Made by a program: the position numbers and the translations under genes | Source of the DNA: Pseudomonadota bacterium | GTDB taxonomy: Bacteria; Pseudomonadota; Gammaproteobacteria; Burkholderiales; Burkholderiaceae_E | Assembly: GCA_963204785.1 (NCBI GenBank) | Contig: CAUJHG010000047.1 | Location: forward strand, 1-64,000 | Direction of reading: 5' to 3' | DNA length: 64,000 bases | Notes under the pieces: model-generated | What the model was told of the DNA's origin: nothing | Seen by the model: the letters and a program-made list of their open reading frames with translations, nothing else | The model's database searches: none | Shown: in pieces, positions 39,877-49,278 of the stretch | How the letters are laid out: each line of letters starts with the position of its first letter | Numbering within the stretch: the first letter of the stretch is position 1

Positions 39877-40785
39877 TCACTGGAGCTCACGGCCGGTGAG
39901 CCGGCGCAGCGCCTCGCGATACTTGGCCGCAGTGGCGGCGATCACCGTCGGCGGCAGCGGCGGCGCAGGGGCCTTCTTGTCCCAGCCCGGCACGGTCTCG
40001 AGGTAGTCGCGCACGTACTGCTTGTCGAAGGACGGCGGCGAGCTTCCCGGGCGGTAGACGTCGGCCGGCCAGAAGCGCGAGGAGTCGGCGGTCAGCACCT
40101 CGTCCATCAGGTGCAGCGTTCCGTTGCCGTCCAGGCCGAACTCGAACTTGGTGTCGGCAATGATGATTCCGCGCTGCGCCGCGTAGTCGCGCGCCCTGCG
40201 GTACAGGGTCAGGCTCGCTTCGCGGATGCGCTCGGCCAGCGGCCGGCCGATGCGCGCGACCATGTCCTCGAAATCGATGTTCTCGTCGTGCTCGCCCGCC
40301 GCAGCCTTGGCCGCCGGCGTGAAGATCGGTTCGGGCAGTTCGGCCGCCTGCTGCAGGCCCGGCGGCAGCGCGATTCCGCACACCGCGCCGCTGGCCTGGT
40401 AGTCCTTCCATCCCGAGCCGATCAGGTAGCCGCGCACCACCGCCTCGACCAGGATCGGCTCGAGCCGCTTGACGACCATCGAGCGGCCCCGCACCTGTTC
40501 GACCTCGTCGGGGGCGACCACGGACTCGGGGGCGATCCCGGTGAGGTGATCGGGAACGACTCCAGCGAGCCGCTCGAACCAGAACAGCGCCATCTGGTTG
40601 AGCACCCGGCCCTTGTCCGGGATCGGCTCGCGCATGACGACGTCGAAGGCCGAGAGGCGATCGGTGGTGACGATCAGCAGCTTGTCGTCGCCGACCGCGT
40701 AGTTGTCGCGGACCTTCCCGCGCCCCACCAGGGGGAGCGAGCGCAGACTCGATTCGTAGAGGGCGGGACGCATGGTCGCCGGCAT
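39877..40785 (-). CDS. purC: SAICAR synthetase
   Basis: A 302-residue phosphoribosylaminoimidazole-succinocarboxamide synthase, joining aspartate to CAIR with ATP. The ATP site is in [26 protein letters not shown] shortened here as [17 protein letters not shown] and TTDRLSAFD. Further blocks are [17 protein letters not shown] and [12 protein letters not shown]. The length fits the longer yeast-like PurC form found in many proteobacteria. It heads the purC-purE-purK-Sua5 set, with 115 bases to purE. GGAG about 9 bases upstream supports the ATG at 40785. Confidence 0.95.
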   Translation of the reverse strand: MPATMRPALYESSLRSLPLVGRGKVRDNYAVGDDKLLIVTTDRLSAFDVVMREPIPDKGRVLNQMALFWFERLAGVVPDHLTGIAPESVVAPDEVEQVRGRSMVVKRLEPILVEAVVRGYLIGSGWKDYQASGAVCGIALPPGLQQAAELPEPIFTPAAKAAAGEHDENIDFEDMVARIGRPLAERIREASLTLYRRARDYAAQRGIIIADTKFEFGLDGNGTLHLMDEVLTADSSRFWPADVYRPGSSPPSFDKQYVRDYLETVPGWDKKAPAPPLPPTVIAATAAKYREALRRLTGRELQ

Positions 40786-40912
40786 CGGGCGGGCTCCGAA
40801 AACCGCTATTTTGCCCGAAGCCGCAGGCCGCAGCGCCGGGTGACCGCGTCGCGGCCCGCGGCCCGGCCGCAGCGCCCGGGTCGCCCCGGCGGCGCCGCGG
40901 CCGGGCCGCGCT

Positions 40913-41695
40913 TCAGCGCTCGCGCAGCGCGCGCAACCATCCGAGCCCGGCCGAAGTGCCGGCGCGCGGGCGATATTCGCAGCCGACCCAGCCCGGGTAG
41001 CGGAGCTCGTCGAGCAGCGCGAACAGCCATGGATAGTGGATTTCGCCGAGATCCGGCTCGTGGCGGTGCGGCACGCCCGCGATCTGCACGTGGCCGATTC
41101 CGGTCAGGTGCCGGCGCAGCTTCGTCGACAGATCCCCCTCCATCACCTGGCAGTGGTAGAAATCCATCTGCACCTTCAGGTTGGGCGCACCGATGCGCTC
41201 GACGATCGCGTGCGCGTCGGCCTGCGTGTTCAGCAGGTAGCCGGGGAAGTCGCGCGGGTTGATCGGCTCGATCAGCGCCTCCAGGCCGTGGTCGCCGAGT
41301 CGCTGCGCGGCCCACGCGAGGTTGTCGACGTAGGCCTCGCGCTGCGCGACCCGCTCGCTCTCGCGCCTGACCAGCCCCGCGAGCAGGTGCACGCGCGGGC
41401 AGCCGAGCGCGTGCGCGTACTCGATCGCCAGATCCACCCCGCGCCGGAACTCCTCCTGCCGTCCGGGCAAGGCCGCCACGCCCCGTTCCCCCGCAGCCAG
41501 GTCGCCGGCAGGCGCATTGATCAGCACCATCTGCAGGCCATGCCGATCGAGCTCGTCGCGGATCCGGGCGCTGGCGTGCTCGTAGGGGAACTGGCACTCG
41601 ACCGCCTCGAAGCCGTCGAGGGCGGCTGCACCGAAGCGCTCGAGGAAGGGCAGCTCGTTGTACATCGTCGTCAGGTTCGCGGCGAATCTGGGCAT
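40913..41695 (-). CDS. hyi: Hydroxypyruvate isomerase family protein
   Basis: A 260-residue TIM-barrel isomerase of the Hyi/OtnI group, interconverting hydroxypyruvate and tartronate semialdehyde, or a related 2-oxo-tetronate reaction. It starts [20 protein letters not shown] and has [33 protein letters not shown] and [18 protein letters not shown], which carry the conserved metal-binding Glu, Asp and His. No glyoxylate carboligase or tartronate semialdehyde reductase is adjacent, although the dehydrogenase at 20547 belongs to the latter superfamily. Nothing else is seen in the gap to the next gene at 41893 except a short coupled frame listed as rejected. Confidence 0.88.
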   Translation of the reverse strand: MPRFAANLTTMYNELPFLERFGAAALDGFEAVECQFPYEHASARIRDELDRHGLQMVLINAPAGDLAAGERGVAALPGRQEEFRRGVDLAIEYAHALGCPRVHLLAGLVRRESERVAQREAYVDNLAWAAQRLGDHGLEALIEPINPRDFPGYLLNTQADAHAIVERIGAPNLKVQMDFYHCQVMEGDLSTKLRRHLTGIGHVQIAGVPHRHEPDLGEIHYPWLFALLDELRYPGWVGCEYRPRAGTSAGLGWLRALRER

Positions 41696-41892
41696 CGCGG
41701 GTCCGTCAGGGGGAGGAAGGGATCTCGCGCCGCGCCGCAGGGGCGGCACGCCGGCCCCGATGATGCCCGATCGGCGCGACGCGGCGCCGGAGGCGGGCCC
41801 ACCCGCTGGTAGCATTGCCCGCAGATGAGCACCCAGGGCACCGACCGTCAGAAGCAGGCCGCGCCGCCTGCCGGCCCGGCGCGCGGCTGCGC

Positions 41893-43155
41893 ATGCGTCG
41901 CGGACCGTTCGACGCGATGAGGCCGGATCCCGTCTCGCGGCAGCAGGGCTGGCGCCCATGGATCGGGCCGCTGGTCGTTGCGCTGGCCTTTGCCGCCGGG
42001 CTGGCGACCGACGCGCTGGGCGCCGGCCGCCGGGTGAACCTGCTCGCTGCGCCGATGCTCGGCGTGCTCGCCTGGAACCTCGCGGTCTACCTGTGGATGC
42101 TCGCACGCGGCGCCGCGTCGGTGCTGCGCCGACGATCGGTCGCGGCTGCGCCCGGTCCGTTCGGTCGAGCCGTGCTGCGGGTGGGCCGAACCGCGAACAG
42201 CCTGGGGGTGGACGGACCGGCCGATGCCGCGCGGGCGGCACAGGCGCTGCACGCCGCGGCAGCCGCCTTCGCCGGCGGGATGCTCGCCGGCCTGTACCTG
42301 CGCGGGCTGGCCTTCGAGTACCTCGCCGGCTGGGAGAGCACCTTCCTGGGCCCCGAGGGCGTGCGCGCGCTGCTCGCGGTGGTGCACGGCCCGGCCAGCG
42401 CACTCACCGGCATCGCCCTGCCCGACGCCGCGACGCTCGCGGGCCTGCGCTTCGGGGCCGGTCCCGGCGAGAACGCCGCGCGCTGGATCCATCTGCACGC
42501 AGCGACCGTGCTTCTCTACGTGATCCTGCCGCGGACGCTGCTCGCGCTGCGGGCCGGCCGCAGCGCGCGACGGCTGAGCCGCGACGCGCGCGCCGGCTTG
42601 CCCGCCACCGGGGCCGGCTCCGATCGCACCGGGACCGACGCGGACGGGCCTGCGACCGATGAGGCGCCCTTCGCGGGGATCGCGCCCGGCCCCGACGGCA
42701 GGGTCCGGGTGCGCGCCCTGCCCTACAGCTTCACGCTCGAGCCGGCAGCGCAGCGCGGCCTCGCTGCGCTGCTCGCGGCCGACCTCGGCCCGGCCGCCTC
42801 GCTCGAGCTGGCACCGAGCCTGTCGCCGGAGTCGGCGGAATCCGTGTCCGCTGCGCCCGGGGCAGGCACGCAGGCGCCGACGCCGCAACTGCTGCTGGCG
42901 CTGTTCGCGCTCACCGCGACGCCCGAGCCGCAGACCCATGGCGCCTTCGTCGCCGCGCTCGCCGCCCGGCTCGCGCCGGGGACGGCGCTGCGGGTGCTGG
43001 TGGACGAGAGCGCGTTCCGCGCCCGCTTCGCCGCGACGCCGCAGCGCCTGGCGCAACGGCGCCAGGCCTGGCGCGCGGTGATGCACGCGATCGGGATCGC
43101 ACCGCGCTTCGCAGCGCTCGAAGCGCTCGCTCCCGCCGCGCAGGCCCGGCCGTGA
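41893..43155 (+). CDS. DUF2868 membrane protein
   Basis: A protein of about 420 residues with hydrophobic segments near 20-45, 45-70, 115-140 and about 200-220, then a linker and a soluble C-terminal region of about 150 residues. The pattern [23 protein letters not shown] together with [21 protein letters not shown] is typical of DUF2868. Its stop overlaps the GTG of the DUF3482 GTPase, a pairing I recall in other Burkholderiales. An ATG at 41917 is an alternative start. The N terminus looks shorter than the homologues I remember. Function unknown; a membrane partner for the GTPase is the obvious guess. Confidence 0.78.
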   Translation: MRRGPFDAMRPDPVSRQQGWRPWIGPLVVALAFAAGLATDALGAGRRVNLLAAPMLGVLAWNLAVYLWMLARGAASVLRRRSVAAAPGPFGRAVLRVGRTANSLGVDGPADAARAAQALHAAAAAFAGGMLAGLYLRGLAFEYLAGWESTFLGPEGVRALLAVVHGPASALTGIALPDAATLAGLRFGAGPGENAARWIHLHAATVLLYVILPRTLLALRAGRSARRLSRDARAGLPATGAGSDRTGTDADGPATDEAPFAGIAPGPDGRVRVRALPYSFTLEPAAQRGLAALLAADLGPAASLELAPSLSPESAESVSAAPGAGTQAPTPQLLLALFALTATPEPQTHGAFVAALAARLAPGTALRVLVDESAFRARFAATPQRLAQRRQAWRAVMHAIGIAPRFAALEALAPAAQARP

Positions 43156-44684
43156 CCCTGCCCGACCCGCGCACCGACCTCGCCGCGCCCGCCGGGCCTG
43201 CGGTGCAGATCGCGCTGAGCCTGGTCTCGCACACCAACGCCGGCAAGACCACCCTGGCGCGCACCCTGCTCGGCCGCGAGATCGGCGAGGTGCGCGACGC
43301 GGCCCACGTCACCGAGGTCGCCGAAGGGCACGTGCTGATCGAAACCCCTGCCGGAGACCGGCTCGCCCTGTGGGACACGCCGGGCTTCGGCGACAGCCAC
43401 CGGCTCGCGCGCAGGCTGGAGCAGTCCGGAAATCCGGTGGGCTGGCTGCTAACCGAGGTCTGGGACCGGCTGCGCGACCGGCCGATGTGGTCGAGCCAGC
43501 AGGCGATCCGCAACGTGCGCGAGCGCGCCGACCTGGTGCTCTACCTGGTCAACGCCGCCGAGGATCCGCGCGACGCGGCCTATCTCGATCCGGAGATGCG
43601 CATCCTCGACTGGATCGGCAAACCGGTGATCGCGCTGCTCAACCAGGCCGGCGCGCCACGCCCGCCCGAGCAGGAGGCCGCCGAAGTGGCGCGCTGGCGC
43701 ACACGGCTGGGCGGCGCGCGCGTCGTGAAGGAAGTGCTGCTGCTCGACGCGTTCGCGCGCTGCTGGGTGCAGGAACTCACCCTGCTCGACGCGGTGGCGC
43801 GCCTGCTTCCGTCAGATCGGCAGGCAGGCTTCACGCGACTCGCCGCGGCGTGGCGCGCCCGCGGCGAGGCCACTTTCGATGCCTCGATGCGCGAGCTCGC
43901 GCGCCGCCTCGCGCGCGCCGCCGCCGACGCCGAACCGTTGCCCGCCGGCGGCCTGCGCGACGCGCTGCGCGGGCTGGGCAGCGCGTTCTCGCGCAGCCCG
44001 CGCGAGAGCGGCGGGGACGACGCGGGCGAGCCCGCCGACACCGCACGCCGGGCGGCGATGCGTGCGCTGGCCGGCCGGCTCGACGCCGAGGTGCGCGGCA
44101 GCACCGACCGGCTGATCGCGCTGCACGGCCTGCACGGCCGCGCCACGCAGCAGGTGCTGGAACGGCTGGCCGAACACTACTCGGTCAGCGCTCCGGTCGA
44201 CGAGGGACGCGCAGCCATCCTGGGCGGACTGGTCGCGGGCTCGCTCGCCGGCCTGAAGGCGGACCTCGCGACCGGCGGGCTCACGATGGGCGGCGGCCTG
44301 CTGGCCGGCGGCCTGATCGGCGCCCTGGGCGCTGCGGGCCTCGCGCGCGGCTACAACCTGGTGCGGGGCGCCGGCCCCCCCGAGGTGCGCTGGTCCGACG
44401 AGGTCCTGGACGGACTCGCCGAGGCTGCGCTGCTGGGCTATCTCGCGGTAGCGCACTACGGACGGGGGCGCGGCGACTGGGCCGCATCCGAGCACCCGCC
44501 GCACTGGGAGGCCGTGGTCCGCGACGCGCTCGCAACGCAGCGCGACGCACTGCGTGCAGTCTGGGCGCTGCGCCCGCAGCGTCCGGGGGCCGACGCGCTC
44601 GGCGAGGCGCTGCATCCGCCGATCGCAGCCGCGGCACGGCGGGCGCTCGCCACCCTCTACCCCGGAAACGTGCCGCTGCCCTGA
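43152..44684 (+). CDS. DUF3482 GTPase
   Basis: A 510-residue P-loop GTPase of the TrmE-Era-like class joined to a DUF3482 region. The P-loop is SLVSHTNAGKTTLARTLLG (residues about 23-41), with Ser where the first glycine usually stands. The G3 motif is WDTPGFGDS at about 74-82, and ALLNQAG near 160 serves as the base-recognition loop in place of NKxD. The C-terminal region contains a glycine-rich hydrophobic hairpin (LVAGSLAGLKADLATGG, then GGGLLAGGLIGALGAAGLA), likely membrane-inserting. GTG start coupled to the DUF2868 gene (GTGA). Role unknown. Confidence 0.83.
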   Translation: MTLPDPRTDLAAPAGPAVQIALSLVSHTNAGKTTLARTLLGREIGEVRDAAHVTEVAEGHVLIETPAGDRLALWDTPGFGDSHRLARRLEQSGNPVGWLLTEVWDRLRDRPMWSSQQAIRNVRERADLVLYLVNAAEDPRDAAYLDPEMRILDWIGKPVIALLNQAGAPRPPEQEAAEVARWRTRLGGARVVKEVLLLDAFARCWVQELTLLDAVARLLPSDRQAGFTRLAAAWRARGEATFDASMRELARRLARAAADAEPLPAGGLRDALRGLGSAFSRSPRESGGDDAGEPADTARRAAMRALAGRLDAEVRGSTDRLIALHGLHGRATQQVLERLAEHYSVSAPVDEGRAAILGGLVAGSLAGLKADLATGGLTMGGGLLAGGLIGALGAAGLARGYNLVRGAGPPEVRWSDEVLDGLAEAALLGYLAVAHYGRGRGDWAASEHPPHWEAVVRDALATQRDALRAVWALRPQRPGADALGEALHPPIAAAARRALATLYPGNVPLP

Positions 44685-44750
44685 GCCGCGAGCGCGGTCA
44701 CCGGCGGGGCGGCCGGCAGCGCCCGGACGTTGCGCCCGCCCCGGGGACGA

Positions 44751-45953
44751 TCAGTCGATCAGCTCACGGGAGATGATCTCCCGCTGGATCTCCGAGGCGC
44801 CGCCGAAGATCGTGAACGCGCGCGTGTTCAGGTACTTCGGCGTCACCGGCCGGGCGAGGTCGTCGAGAACCGGATCGGCGCCTTCCGCATAGAGCGGCCG
44901 GGTGTTCTCCCACACCAGCGCCTCGGGCCCGAGCACCCGCACGCCCAGGCGCGTCAGCGCCTGCTCGATCTCGCTCCAGCGCAGCTTCATCAGCGAGGAC
45001 ACCGCCCCCGGATTCTGGCCGGTCTGCAGCGAGGACATCACCCGCAACTCGGTCATCTCGAGCGCGTCGATGTCGATCTCGACCTGCGAGAAGGCCAGCG
45101 CCAGGTCCGGATCGTCGAGCGCGCAGCCCTGGCCCTGCGCAGTCTGCTGCGCGAGCCGCTGCAGCCACTCGAAGGTGGCGCGCAGGTCGCCCGAGGTGAT
45201 CGAGCCGCCGCGCTCGAACTCGAGCAGGTACTTGGCGATCGTCCAGCCCTCGCCCTCCTCGCCCACCCGCTGCGACACCGGGACGCGGACCTCGTCGAAG
45301 AAGACCTGGTTGACCTCGTGGTCGCCGCCGATCGTGCGGATCGGCCGGATCGTGATCCCCGGAGTCTTCATGTCGACCAGCAGGAAGCTGATTCCCTTGT
45401 GCTTGGGAACGTCCTCGCCGCCGGTGCGCACCAGCGCGAACATCATGTTCGCGTGATGGGCGTGGGTGGTCCAGATCTTGGTGCCGTTGAGCACGTAGTG
45501 ATCGCCGTCGCGGATCGCGCGCGTCTTCAGCGAGGCGAGATCCGAGCCCGACCCGGGCTCCGAGTAGCCCTGGCACCAGTAGTCGTCGCCGGCGAGGATG
45601 CGTGGCAGGTACCACGACTTCTGCTCGGGCGAGCCGAACTTCATGATCACCGGACCTGCCATTTTCAGCCCCATCGGCGACAGCGACGGTGCGCCGGCGC
45701 GGGCGAGCTCCGTGCCGAAGATCCAGCGCTGCACCAGGTTCCAGCCGGTGCCGCCGTACTCCGCGGGCCAGCCGGGAGCGGCCCAGCCCTTGCGGTTCAG
45801 GATGCGGTTCCACTCGCGGCCGATCTCCGGTTCGGAGAAGACCGAGGTGGTCAGGTGGGTTGCGTGGCTCATCGCGGGCGGGAGCTCCTCGCGCAGGAAG
45901 GCACGCACCTCGTCGCGGAACGCGAGCTCTTCGGGTCCGAACGAAAGCTTCAT
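44751..45953 (-). CDS. Acyl-CoA dehydrogenase, large-subunit type
   Basis: A 400-residue FAD acyl-CoA dehydrogenase related to the large subunit of pimeloyl-CoA dehydrogenase. Flavin contacts are in CQGYSEPGSGSDLASLKTRA and KIWTTHAHHANMMF. At the C terminus, where most enzymes have YEGT with the catalytic Glu, it reads FTIFGGASEIQREII, so that Glu is missing; in two-subunit enzymes the base can come from another position. The gene follows a second acyl-CoA dehydrogenase by 2 bases, supporting a heteromeric enzyme. The substrate is unknown; bulky or dicarboxyl CoA esters are typical of the group. Confidence 0.88.
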   Translation of the reverse strand: MKLSFGPEELAFRDEVRAFLREELPPAMSHATHLTTSVFSEPEIGREWNRILNRKGWAAPGWPAEYGGTGWNLVQRWIFGTELARAGAPSLSPMGLKMAGPVIMKFGSPEQKSWYLPRILAGDDYWCQGYSEPGSGSDLASLKTRAIRDGDHYVLNGTKIWTTHAHHANMMFALVRTGGEDVPKHKGISFLLVDMKTPGITIRPIRTIGGDHEVNQVFFDEVRVPVSQRVGEEGEGWTIAKYLLEFERGGSITSGDLRATFEWLQRLAQQTAQGQGCALDDPDLALAFSQVEIDIDALEMTELRVMSSLQTGQNPGAVSSLMKLRWSEIEQALTRLGVRVLGPEALVWENTRPLYAEGADPVLDDLARPVTPKYLNTRAFTIFGGASEIQREIISRELID

Positions 45954-45955
45954 CT

Positions 45956-47095
45956 TCAGTTCTCCGATCCTTCAGTCAGCGGCGCGCGCATCTGCGCGTG
46001 GCGGCGCAGGTGCCACTCGGCCGGTCCGAACATCGCGTCGAGCGCCATCTGGCGACGCAGGTAGGCGCCCACCGTCAGCTCGTCGGTGACGCCCATTCCG
46101 CCGTGCAGCTGGATCGCCTCCTCGGCGACCCGCCGCGCCCCGAGGCCCACCTTCGCCCGCGCGGCCGCGGCAGCGCGGGCACGTGCGCGGGCATCCCCGG
46201 TGCGCTCGGCGTCCTGCAGCGCGAGGATCGCGCCCAGCGTGATCGATCGGCCCTCCTCGGCATGGATCGACATGTCGGCCATCCGGTGGCGCAGCACCTG
46301 GTTGGCTGCCAGCGGCCGGCCGAACTGGATGCGCTGCTTCGTGTAGTCGACCGTGGCCTTCACCAGCGCGTCCATCGCGCCCACCGATTCCGCGCACGCA
46401 GCGACCAGCGCGTGGTCGGCGAGCCGCTCGAAGTCCGCCTGCGTCGCTGCGGGCAGCCGCGCTGCGTCGTCCAGCCGCACGCCGCGCAGCGCGAGCGCGC
46501 AGGCGCCCGCACCGTCGACCGAAGGGAAGTCGCGTGCGCTCACGCCGGCAGTGCCGCGCTCGACCAGGAAGAACGCGATCGCGCCCTCGTCGGTGCGCGC
46601 CGCGACGATCCAGGCCTGCGCCACATCGCCCGAGGGCACCACCGTCTTGTCGCCCTCGAGCACCCAGGAGGCGCCGTCGCGGGTCGCGCGCGTGGCGGTC
46701 AGCCCGAGCTCGTGGCCGGCAGCGCGCTCGATCGTGGCGGGAACGACAACGGCGTCGCCCGAGGCCAGCGCAGTCAGCCAGCGCTGGCGCTGTGCGTCGG
46801 AGCCGCCGGCCGCGAGCAGCCCTGCGGCCAGGATCGCCGCAGGCAGGTAGGGCTCGGGGACCGGACCGGCGCCAAGTGCCTCGGCAAGCACACAGGCCTC
46901 GGCCACGCCCTGCCCCAGTCCGCCGTCACGCTCGGGCAGGCTCATCGCCAGCCAGCCCATGTCGGCCATCTCGCGCCAGCGCGCGCCCGCGGGCCGCACC
47001 GCTTCCGCGCCGTGCCCCGACCGGCCGCGCTCGGCCACCCAGCGCACTGCGCTCTCGCGCAGCATCTGCTGCTCGCTCGTCAACTGCAGGTTCAT
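45956..47095 (-). CDS. Acyl-CoA dehydrogenase, small-subunit type
   Basis: A 379-residue acyl-CoA dehydrogenase resembling the small subunit of pimeloyl-CoA dehydrogenase. It starts MNLQLTSEQQMLRESAVRWV. The middle domain is divergent and lacks the usual GxTEPxxGSD block. The C-terminal domain has [22 protein letters not shown] and EAIQLHGGMGVTDELTVGAYLRR, contacts for FAD from the partner chain. No YEGT motif occurs. It is the upstream member of the pair and is divergent from the SDR gene across a 300-base region. Confidence 0.87.
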   Translation of the reverse strand: MNLQLTSEQQMLRESAVRWVAERGRSGHGAEAVRPAGARWREMADMGWLAMSLPERDGGLGQGVAEACVLAEALGAGPVPEPYLPAAILAAGLLAAGGSDAQRQRWLTALASGDAVVVPATIERAAGHELGLTATRATRDGASWVLEGDKTVVPSGDVAQAWIVAARTDEGAIAFFLVERGTAGVSARDFPSVDGAGACALALRGVRLDDAARLPAATQADFERLADHALVAACAESVGAMDALVKATVDYTKQRIQFGRPLAANQVLRHRMADMSIHAEEGRSITLGAILALQDAERTGDARARARAAAAARAKVGLGARRVAEEAIQLHGGMGVTDELTVGAYLRRQMALDAMFGPAEWHLRRHAQMRAPLTEGSEN

Positions 47096-47395
47096 CCGGG
47101 ATCTACCTCGTGCAGGAAACGGAGCCGGTGGATCCGGCCCCGGGCGTTCTCGGGTCTGGCGCCTTGCTCACGCAGCCGACGCCAGCACCCGCGAGGATAC
47201 CGCGCCGCGACCGGTCCGAGACGCGCCGCCCGATGCACACCCTTGCGCACTGCGCCGCGGTGTTCCGCTTTCACGGGACGGCCATGGAAGCCGCCGGCAC
47301 GCCAGTTACACTGCCGTGGTCACGCACGACGCGGAATCGGCGGGCCGGCACGCACGGCTCGCGGACCTGCGGCAGTGAAAGGACGGAGATCAGCG
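47096..47395. promoter_or_regulatory. Divergent promoter region, acyl-CoA dehydrogenases/SDR
   Basis: A 300-base gap between two divergent operons. TACACT at 47307-47312 on the plus strand could be a -10 box for the SDR gene, about 84 bases upstream. GGACGGAG lies close before the SDR ATG. I find no strong repeat or operator and no convincing ORF in it. Confidence 0.35.
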
Positions 47396-48217
47396 ATGAC
47401 GAGACCCGGGACGGATACCGCCACACCATCGCATGCCGGCCGGCTGCAGGGCTCGGTGGCGCTGGTCACCGGCGCCAGCCGCGGCATCGGCCGCGCGATC
47501 GCCGAGGCCTTCGCAGCCCAGGGCGCGAAGCTCTGCCTGGTCGCCACCGACGCCGTGCGGCTGTCCGAGGTCGCTGCCGGGCTGAGCGGCTCGCCCGAAC
47601 CCGCGCTGTGCCTGCCGGCCGACGTCACCGATCGTGCCGCCTGCTTCGACGTCCTCGCACAGGCGCGGGCCCGCTTCGGCCACGTGGACGTCCTGGTCAA
47701 CAACGCCGGGGTCTATCTGGGCAAGTCCTTCCTGGAGCACACGCCGCAGGAGTTCCAGCGCCTGCTCGACGTGAACCTGTTCGGGGTGATCCACCTGACC
47801 CAGGCGGCGCTGCCCGGGATGCTCGCCCGCGGCTACGGGCGCATCGTCAACATCGCCTCCACGGCCGGCAAGTGGGGATCGCGCAACCAGAGCGGCTACA
47901 ACGTCAGCAAGCACGCAGTGGTGGGGCTGACCCGCTGCCTCGCGCTCGAGACCGCCACGCACGGCGTCACGGTCAACGCGATCTGTCCCGGGATCATCGG
48001 AACCGACATGGCCGACAGCCTGAAGAAGGGCCAGGCGGCGCTGATGGGCGTGGAGCCCGACGCCGCAATGGCCGCGACCCTTGCCGCACGCGTTCCCGTC
48101 GGGCGCGTGCTCGAGCCCGGGGAGGTCGCCGAACTCGCCGTGCACCTGGCTTCACGCGCCAGCGGCGGGATGACCGGCCAGTCCATCCTCGTCGATGGCG
48201 GAATGCTGCTGGTCTGA
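47396..48217 (+). CDS. Short-chain dehydrogenase/reductase
   Basis: A 273-residue classical SDR. The cofactor loop is VTGASRGIGRAIAEAFAAQG, followed by NNAGVYLGKSF. The catalytic set is a Ser in NIASTAGKWGSRN, Tyr168 and Lys172 (YNVSK). AICPGIIGTDM and GGMTGQSILVDGGM complete the fold. It resembles 3-hydroxyacyl/3-hydroxybutyrate dehydrogenases of the family but the substrate is not clear. It leads a three-gene cluster with an HSL-type esterase (90 bases later) and a GGT-like enzyme. A segment of about 15 residues precedes the Rossmann fold. Confidence 0.9.
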   Translation: MTRPGTDTATPSHAGRLQGSVALVTGASRGIGRAIAEAFAAQGAKLCLVATDAVRLSEVAAGLSGSPEPALCLPADVTDRAACFDVLAQARARFGHVDVLVNNAGVYLGKSFLEHTPQEFQRLLDVNLFGVIHLTQAALPGMLARGYGRIVNIASTAGKWGSRNQSGYNVSKHAVVGLTRCLALETATHGVTVNAICPGIIGTDMADSLKKGQAALMGVEPDAAMAATLAARVPVGRVLEPGEVAELAVHLASRASGGMTGQSILVDGGMLLV

Positions 48218-48307
48218 GCAATCGTCACAGCAGCCCGATCCCGAAGGTAGCGACGCGCACGCGCAGGCAGCGCCACACCCGACATCGACCCAACCAGGAG
48301 ACCCACG

Positions 48308-49258
48308 ATGCTGCACCCCCACGCCCGCGCACTGCTGGGGCTGATCGAGAAGATCGGCGCCCCGCCGACGCACGAACTCACCCCGGCGGACGCGCGCACC
48401 TACTACCGCGAGCGCCGCTTCGCGACGCAGCCGGAGCCGCCGGACGTGGCCGAGAGCCGCGAGCTCGTCGCCGAGGGCCCGCACGGCCCGATCCCGATGC
48501 GCCTGCTGCGTCCGAAGGGCGCAGCGCCGGATGCGGTGCTGCCCGTGCTGGTGTACTTCCACGGCGGCGGCTGGGTGATCGGCGACCTCGACACCCACGA
48601 CACCCTGTGCCGCGAACTTGCGAACCTGTCGGGCTGCGCGGTGATCGCCACCGATTACCGGATGGGCCCCGAGCACCGCTTCCCGGCGGCAGTCGACGAC
48701 TGCATCGCCGCCACGCGCTGGGTGCATCGCAACGCCGGCGCGCTCGGCGTCGATCCGCAGCGGATGGCGGTGGGCGGCGACAGCGCCGGCGGCAACCTCG
48801 CCGCCGTGGTGTCGATCGCCGCGCGCGACGCCGGCGAGCCGCCGCTGCGCTTCCAGCTGCTGATCTACCCGGCCACCGACTCCCACTTCGGCACCGAGTC
48901 CTATCACCGCAACGGCGAGGGCTACCTGCTGACGAAGGCGACGATGACCTACTTCCGCGGTCACTACATCGCCGACCCCGCGCAGTACGACGACTGGCGC
49001 GCCTCGCCGCTGCGCCGCGAGGACCTGTCCGGCCTGCCGCCGGCGCTGGTGATCACCGCGGGTTACGACCCGCTGCGCGACGAGGGCCTGGCCTACGCCC
49101 AGCGCCTCAGCGATGCGGGCAACCGCGCCACCCACGTGAGCTTCGAGCGGCAGATCCACGGTTTCATCACGATGGGCAAGGTGATCGACGAGGCCAACGC
49201 CGCCGTGCTGCTGTGCGCTGCCACCCTGCGCAGCGAGCTGCTGCCTGCGGCCGGCTGA
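48308..49258 (+). CDS. HSL-family alpha/beta hydrolase
   Basis: A 316-residue serine esterase of the hormone-sensitive-lipase (family IV) group. The oxyanion motif HGGGW is at residues 85-89 and the nucleophile Ser159 is in GGDSAGG. Asp254 in YDPLRDEG and His284 in QIHGF complete the triad. No signal peptide is seen, so it is cytosolic. These enzymes act on short-chain esters and sometimes lactones or amides. It is 20 bases upstream of the GGT-like gene, suggesting joint expression and related substrates. Confidence 0.93.
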   Translation: MLHPHARALLGLIEKIGAPPTHELTPADARTYYRERRFATQPEPPDVAESRELVAEGPHGPIPMRLLRPKGAAPDAVLPVLVYFHGGGWVIGDLDTHDTLCRELANLSGCAVIATDYRMGPEHRFPAAVDDCIAATRWVHRNAGALGVDPQRMAVGGDSAGGNLAAVVSIAARDAGEPPLRFQLLIYPATDSHFGTESYHRNGEGYLLTKATMTYFRGHYIADPAQYDDWRASPLRREDLSGLPPALVITAGYDPLRDEGLAYAQRLSDAGNRATHVSFERQIHGFITMGKVIDEANAAVLLCAATLRSELLPAAG

Positions 49259-49278
49259 ACCACTGGAGGAGCCGCACG

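Noticed and set aside
41825-41920. 31-codon frame ([11 protein letters not shown] and on) ending in an ATGA overlap inside the DUF2868 start region
   Set aside because: No ribosome-binding site and no resemblance to a known peptide; the overlap could be chance given two possible starts for the next gene.
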